Source of the DNA: Verrucomicrobiales bacterium
Lineage (GTDB): Bacteria; Verrucomicrobiota; Verrucomicrobiia; Verrucomicrobiales; V1-33
Length of the DNA stretch: 64,000 bases
Assembly: GCA_028293125.1 (NCBI GenBank)
Contig: JAQGPJ010000077.1
Coordinates: forward strand, 1-64,000
Reading direction: 5' to 3'
Under the pieces are notes generated by a model. The model saw only the letters and a program-made list of their open reading frames with translations, ran no database searches and was not told the origin of the DNA. Below, one piece after another: positions 60,264 to 64,000 of this stretch. Each line of letters starts with the position of its first letter. Position 1 is the first letter of the stretch. The translations under genes were made by a program, and so were the position numbers.

Positions 60264-60878
60264 TCATGGGAATTCACAGCGGTAAAAATCCCGCTCGAAA
60301 ACCCCGGCCACCACGCCTCCTGAACCTGAAACTCTCACCGCCAGCGCCAGCCGCTCATTGAACATCAGTCCATCCCGCACCCGCCAACTCCGCCGGTGCG
60401 GCAGCCTGTCCAGGGAATCCCCGGGTTTGAAAGCGTTTATCCGCCACTCCTCCACCGCATCGGAAACCAGCAGCGGGGAGAGAATGACGAACGCTGGCAG
60501 AATGTTCAGCGGCTCCCGGTTGTGGTTGTCGTGGCGGAGAACACCTTTGAAGGCGGCGGTGTTCAGGGAAGGCAGCTTCAGGGTTCTGGAGACACGGCTC
60601 AGCGTTTTCTCCCGGATGCGCACGTCCGCCCGGTAAGCGGGCAACTGCGGGACCACGCGGGCGGGAACCCCATTTTTGAAAATGACATAAACCGGCCGCT
60701 TCTCCGCTCCCAGCTGGGCGCTCCAGCATTCAATTTCCGCTCCTTGCTTCAATGCGAACTGCCGGGCTTCCAAGGAAAGATTTCCCGGCAGAGCTTCGAC
60801 CTGAACCGTCTGCTTCGGGACAGTCCGGCAGGAAATCAGTGTCACCAAAAGAGCGGACAGCAAAAGGCGGGCTTTCAT
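60264..60878 (-). CDS. Putative lipoprotein of unknown function
   Basis: A 204-residue protein with a lipoprotein signal MKARLLLSALLVTLISC; the acylated cysteine is residue 17. The mature part has VYVIFKNGVPARVVPQLP and LNILPAFVILSPLLVSDAVEEW, the latter mildly hydrophobic, and no recognised domain. It converges on the metallopeptidase gene, and the 3' ends of the two transcripts are predicted to overlap. The ATG at 60878 is used; the frame also has TTG one codon earlier. Confidence 0.72.
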   Translation of the reverse strand: MKARLLLSALLVTLISCRTVPKQTVQVEALPGNLSLEARQFALKQGAEIECWSAQLGAEKRPVYVIFKNGVPARVVPQLPAYRADVRIREKTLSRVSRTLKLPSLNTAAFKGVLRHDNHNREPLNILPAFVILSPLLVSDAVEEWRINAFKPGDSLDRLPHRRSWRVRDGLMFNERLALAVRVSGSGGVVAGVFERDFYRCEFP

Positions 60879-61002
60879 CAAAGCGGTTTTTGAATTTCAC
60901 CGCCTTCCCAAATTTTTGGACGGCCAGGGATTGGGCTGCGGGAACCGGGGAAATAATGGCCCTCTTCTCAAAGCCATATGATGAACAGTGCACTGGCCGA
61001 TG

Positions 61003-62241
61003 TTACTGCCCCGGTGCCGCGACGGTCACTTTGGCATTCCCGGCGGCGGCGGCTGCGGAATCAACTTTGACTCCCGGGAAGTATTTAATAGGCGCTCCGC
61101 CGGGGATGCCCACGGTCGCGGTGAAGGCTGCCGCATCATCCGGATGAATGGCGGCCTGCCAATGCCCGGCCTCATCCGTGCGCACTTGGGCCAGCGTCGC
61201 GTTCCCGCCACTGCCGGACTCCTGACGCAGCAGCAGCCTGGTGTTGGCGAGGGGGGCACCCGACTCATCAACCAGCGTGCCTCCCACGGTCTGCGTGCGG
61301 CTCTCCGCCGTGATCGTGGTTTCCGCAGGGGTTTCCCCGGCGGCAAACTGCGCCACCGGCGCGGTGTATCCCGGAGCCTCCAGTCTGAGAGCCAGCGCGG
61401 TGCGGTCATTGTCCACTCCAATAGGAATCCGGGCATAACCCTCCGCATCCGTGGTGAAGGGCCGGTCCGGCAGGTCGAAGGAGTAATTGCGGCCATCCGC
61501 CCACACTTTGGCCCCGCTGACGGGCATTCCGTCCGCGTTCCGTACCTGGACTTTGACCATGTTGCCGGATTCCAGCCCCGGGCCCCACCCCAGTTTGTCC
61601 ACCACGTCGAGGGTCGCCGCATCCCATTCCCAGTTCAGCTGGGTTTCATAAATTTCCCCGCCCCAGGACATGTTCATGACCTTGTCATAGCCAAAAACCC
61701 GCAGCAGGGGAATGGCATCGCCCCATTCCGTGCGCTGCACCTCCTTGATTTCCGCAAAGGTGCGTCCGTCACGGAATTCCAGATTGCTGAACTCGTAGCC
61801 GTAGGCCGGCTTTTCCATTCCGGGGTCGGGATGGTCGGAGCCCAGGATACTCTCGGAGAAGTCGTTTTTGCCCCGTGGGGAGCGCAGGACATCGGCAGGG
61901 ACAAATTCCGGCGCAAGCTGGGAAAGGTATTCGGGGTAGTTGCCATACTTGGCTTTGTAAGCAAAAATGCCGTCCCGCAGCTTCCGCAGGTGCTCCCGGT
62001 CGATCTCCTTGTTTTTTTCAATTTCGGCAAGCTCCGGACTGGAGGCCTTCACTTCGGAAGGCTTCTCCTTTTCCTTTTTCGGGAGTGGCGATTCAGGCCG
62101 GATGGTAGACAGCGTTGAAGGCGGATGTGAGGCCGGAGCCGGAGCCGCTCCATCCGGTGCTTCTCCGTGCGTTAGCAGCCATATCCCCGTCAGCAGAGCA
62201 AGAATGGCGAGGATGGCGATGACAGGGCGTCGGCGGGACAT
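61003..62241 (-). CDS. Membrane-anchored protein with carboxypeptidase-regulatory-like domains
   Basis: A 412-residue protein. A single N-terminal helix (about 6-24) anchors or exports it; a Pro/Lys/Glu-rich linker follows to about 80. Residues 80-125 (LRKLRDGIFAYKAKYGNYPEYL) recall the start of the globular part of type II pseudopilins. The C-terminal half holds two beta-sandwich repeats of the carboxypeptidase-regulatory type: MPVSGAKVWADGRNYSFDLP with TTDAEGYARIPIG, and VGGTLVDESGAPLANTRLLL with RTDEAGHWQA. An extracytoplasmic structural or binding role is likely. No partner gene is evident; the next gene is divergent. Confidence 0.75.
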   Translation of the reverse strand: MSRRRPVIAILAILALLTGIWLLTHGEAPDGAAPAPASHPPSTLSTIRPESPLPKKEKEKPSEVKASSPELAEIEKNKEIDREHLRKLRDGIFAYKAKYGNYPEYLSQLAPEFVPADVLRSPRGKNDFSESILGSDHPDPGMEKPAYGYEFSNLEFRDGRTFAEIKEVQRTEWGDAIPLLRVFGYDKVMNMSWGGEIYETQLNWEWDAATLDVVDKLGWGPGLESGNMVKVQVRNADGMPVSGAKVWADGRNYSFDLPDRPFTTDAEGYARIPIGVDNDRTALALRLEAPGYTAPVAQFAAGETPAETTITAESRTQTVGGTLVDESGAPLANTRLLLRQESGSGGNATLAQVRTDEAGHWQAAIHPDDAAAFTATVGIPGGAPIKYFPGVKVDSAAAAAGNAKVTVAAPGQ

Positions 62242-62421
62242 GGCTCCAAAAAAGTTTTCAGATCAATACAGGAGGGAACTGCCGGTTCTTAATCCCGGAA
62301 TTTCAGCCTGTGGATACGGGGGAATTGGAAAAAAACAGTAATAAAAAACCTGTCTGGATGCATGGCGGTTCATAACAGCCTGTTTGACAGGGCTGGTATG
62401 TATGATTTGCCTTTTGAGGAA

Positions 62422-62427
62422 TATAAT
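62422..62427 (+). promoter_or_regulatory. Candidate -10 box of the repeat-protein gene
   Basis: A perfect TATAAT (62422-62427) in an AT-rich gap, 87 bases before the ATG at 62515. No good -35 lies 16-18 bp upstream; the TTGACA at 62384-62389 is too far away. Confidence 0.35.
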
Positions 62428-62514
62428 ACGGAGTGCGCTTTTTTTTTTCATCCGGTTAGTGATTTTGTGAAGCTGAATTTCAACCTGGGTTATTTCCGGG
62501 TGTCCCAACACCCG

Positions 62515-63954
62515 ATGAAAATTTCCCATTCCCTCCTTCTGGCCGCCTCCACCGCCGCCGCCGGCGCTGCCGGTGCCTGGTTTCTGAAGCCCACCGGGCC
62601 TGCCGGCGGAACCGGCCATGGACCGGCGGGTGTTTTCATGCCGCCAGCCGCGGCGGCGCAGGGCTCACAGCTGGCGGTCACAGTGGAGACCAAAGCCGCA
62701 GCGGCGGCGGTGCTGGCCTCCCCAATGGATTTTCTGAAATCCCAGAAGGGACAGCCCTCCCTCGTGGCCCGCAGCCGGATTCTGGCGGCGGTGGGGGCCA
62801 TGTCATTGGAGGAGATACGGGCGGCCACCGTCAAGCTGAGAGCCATGGGGGAAGGCGGCGGCACTCCGGCGCAGTGGGAGCTGACGTCCTGCGTGTATGA
62901 GCGCTGGGCGGAGCTGGATCCGGAAAGCCTGCTGACCGAGGCTGTCCATCGGGGCATGCAGGATCAGACCGGCTATCTGGGGGTGACCTCCGCCTTCCGG
63001 GAACTGGTGAAAAAAGATGCCGACGGGGCATGGAAACGCGCCCAGGACCTGGGGCCGCTGTCCTACTACGCCAAACGGGAGATCCTCAGCGGCATCGGGT
63101 CCGGCAATCCTCAGCAGGCCCTCAAACTGGCGATGGCGGACGGACCGACGCGCCGGGATTCCTACCTGTGCGGCGGGTTCATGCAGTCCTGGCTAGCCCG
63201 GGACCGCGGCGGCGCGGTCGCCGCTCTGGAGGCTCTGCCGCAGGGGGAATTCCGCGCCGGCCTGGTGGGCCAGATCGCGGGGGCTTTCGCGGCCCAGGAC
63301 GCGGACGGGGCTCTGGCGTGGGCGGCGGGACTGAAAAACTCCGCCGAAAGCACCGGTGTCATCCGGTCCGTGCTCTCGCAGCTCGCGGGTGAGGACCCCC
63401 AGCGGGTGCTGGCCATGGCGGATGATCCCAAATATGCTCAGCACCGCCTGGAGGCCCTTTCCTCGGCGGTCTCGTCCTGGGGACGCCGGGATTTTGACGC
63501 GGCGGTCAGTTTCACCCTTTCCGCCAAAAGTCCCGCTGAGCAGGCCGCCATGTTCCGGCCTCTCAACGAGAATGCCAGTCCCTCGCAGCGGGCCAAGCTT
63601 CTGGCGATGGCCGATAAAATGTCACCCGCGATGGCCAAAACCATCTACAGCTCCGCGCTCAACGACTATTATTTCGGCAGCCAGTCCGACCCCAAATCCA
63701 TTCTGGAGAAAGTCACCTCTCCCGCCATGCGGGAGGAGCTCACCAAAAACGCCATCGGCAACTATGGCACTTCAGTGGAGGAGGGAGTGGAGCTTTTCAG
63801 AAAACTGCAGCCGGTTTCCCAGCCCGGGGAGCAGGCCTCCGAGCTGGCCAAGCGGCTGGCCTGGAGCGATCCCGCCGCGGCCCTGAAGTGGGCGGAGAGC
63901 CTTTCCTCCGCCGATCTGCGCAAAAGCGCGCTCACCTCCGCCCCTCAGACCTAG
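62515..63954 (+). CDS. Exported alpha-helical repeat protein, possibly cut short by an amber codon
   Basis: 479 residues to the TAG at 63952. A signal-like start MKISHSLLLAASTAAAGAAG is followed by an Ala/Pro-rich linker and then helical repeats of about 35 residues with recurring DP..AL.WA..L units (QDADGALAWAAGL, WSDPAAALKWAESL, GRRDFDAAVSFTLS). This resembles repeat proteins abundant in Verrucomicrobia. The frame continues past the TAG to the end of the window, and the next 15 codons (starting CYSDPAAASAK) match the repeat pattern, so the TAG interrupts a repeat. Aligning repeats places the TAG where another repeat has Trp (SSWGRRD). A TGG-to-TAG change or sequencing error is likely. The ATG 62515 start is chosen for the signal peptide. 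Confidence 0.75.
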   Translation: MKISHSLLLAASTAAAGAAGAWFLKPTGPAGGTGHGPAGVFMPPAAAAQGSQLAVTVETKAAAAAVLASPMDFLKSQKGQPSLVARSRILAAVGAMSLEEIRAATVKLRAMGEGGGTPAQWELTSCVYERWAELDPESLLTEAVHRGMQDQTGYLGVTSAFRELVKKDADGAWKRAQDLGPLSYYAKREILSGIGSGNPQQALKLAMADGPTRRDSYLCGGFMQSWLARDRGGAVAALEALPQGEFRAGLVGQIAGAFAAQDADGALAWAAGLKNSAESTGVIRSVLSQLAGEDPQRVLAMADDPKYAQHRLEALSSAVSSWGRRDFDAAVSFTLSAKSPAEQAAMFRPLNENASPSQRAKLLAMADKMSPAMAKTIYSSALNDYYFGSQSDPKSILEKVTSPAMREELTKNAIGNYGTSVEEGVELFRKLQPVSQPGEQASELAKRLAWSDPAAALKWAESLSSADLRKSALTSAPQT

Positions 63955-64000
63955 TGCTATTCCGACCCCGCCGCCGCCAGCGCCAAAGCCGCCTCCCTGA
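63955..64000 (+). pseudogene. In-frame continuation of the repeat protein after the TAG
   Basis: Fifteen codons read in the same frame after the TAG encode CYSDPAAASAKAASL, which fits the DP..A..A..L repeat unit of the preceding gene. The gene is cut by the window edge, so its full extent is unknown. Confidence 0.5.

Noticed and set aside
62384-62427. TTGACA at 62384 paired with TATAAT at 62422 as one promoter
   Set aside because: The spacing of 32 bp is far too long for a sigma-70 promoter; only the -10 box was kept, at low confidence.

Overview
This 64 kb window is high-GC bacterial chromosome and almost certainly comes from the Verrucomicrobiota (PVC superphylum). The evidence is two DUF1501 + PSD1 (DUF1549/DUF1553) gene pairs, an orphan DUF1592-type cytochrome, a small PSCyt1-SHD1 protein, a PEP-CTERM protein, a Ser/Thr kinase coupled to an ECF-like sigma factor, Tat-exported Gfo/Idh/MocA and DUF1501 proteins, and very few recognisable Shine-Dalgarno sequences. 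No phage, insertion sequence, integrase or CRISPR array was seen.

Layout. 0-1.2 kb: a PsrA-like TetR repressor with a clear self-operator. 1.5-5.8 kb: bamA, then a stand-alone flavin-dependent (tryptophan-type) halogenase. 5.8-9.4 kb: a large ABCG-like ATPase-permease fusion. 9.6-10.5 kb: a beta-ureidopropionase-like amidohydrolase. 10.6-17.7 kb: the translation cluster nusA-infB-rbfA-nrnA-truB-ribF, read leftwards, headed by tRNA-Ala(GGC) instead of rimP. 18.2-25.9 kb: purL, a lipoprotein, an OGG1-like glycosylase, the DUF1592 cytochrome and corA. 25.9-29.3 kb: a DUF58/TgpA-like transglutaminase pair. 29.6-32.9 kb: kinase plus sigma factor. 33.0-37.7 kb: first DUF1501/PSD1 pair. 38.8-41.8 kb: divergent MocR regulator and DUF2917-EamA exporter. 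41.9-48.0 kb: PEP-CTERM repeat protein, Tat-exported oxidoreductase, and an ABC ATPase next to an FtsX-type permease. 48.1-50.8 kb: PSCyt1-SHD1 protein, lipoprotein, membrane protein, mutY. 50.9-54.1 kb: a small leftward operon with a GT9 glycosyltransferase, a phosphoesterase and a TfoX C-terminal-domain protein. 54.1-54.6 kb: an intergenic region holding the best novel candidate. 54.6-59.1 kb: PduO-type cobalamin adenosyltransferase and the second DUF1501/PSD1 pair. 59.4-64 kb: YugP-like metallopeptidase, a lipoprotein, a carboxypeptidase-regulatory-domain protein and a repeat protein interrupted by an in-frame amber codon.

How it works together. The window mixes housekeeping functions (outer-membrane assembly, translation initiation, purine and flavin synthesis, 8-oxoguanine repair) with the envelope-directed gene families typical of this phylum. 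Exported c-type cytochrome-like PSD1 proteins are paired with Tat-exported DUF1501 partners, and several lipoproteins and extracytoplasmic repeat proteins accompany them.

The most promising undescribed element is at about 54.30-54.45 kb. There a sigma-54-like -24/-12 promoter is followed, at the right distance, by three consecutive hairpins; the last is a 16-bp stem resembling an intrinsic terminator. This is a candidate free-standing small RNA of about 130 nt. Other notable signals are the amber codon at 63952, a heptamer-based long inverted repeat between truB and ribF, a terminator-like hairpin in the nusA leader, and a perfect extended -10 promoter that would make the PEP-CTERM mRNA leaderless. 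Function calls rest on motifs read by eye; no database search was possible.
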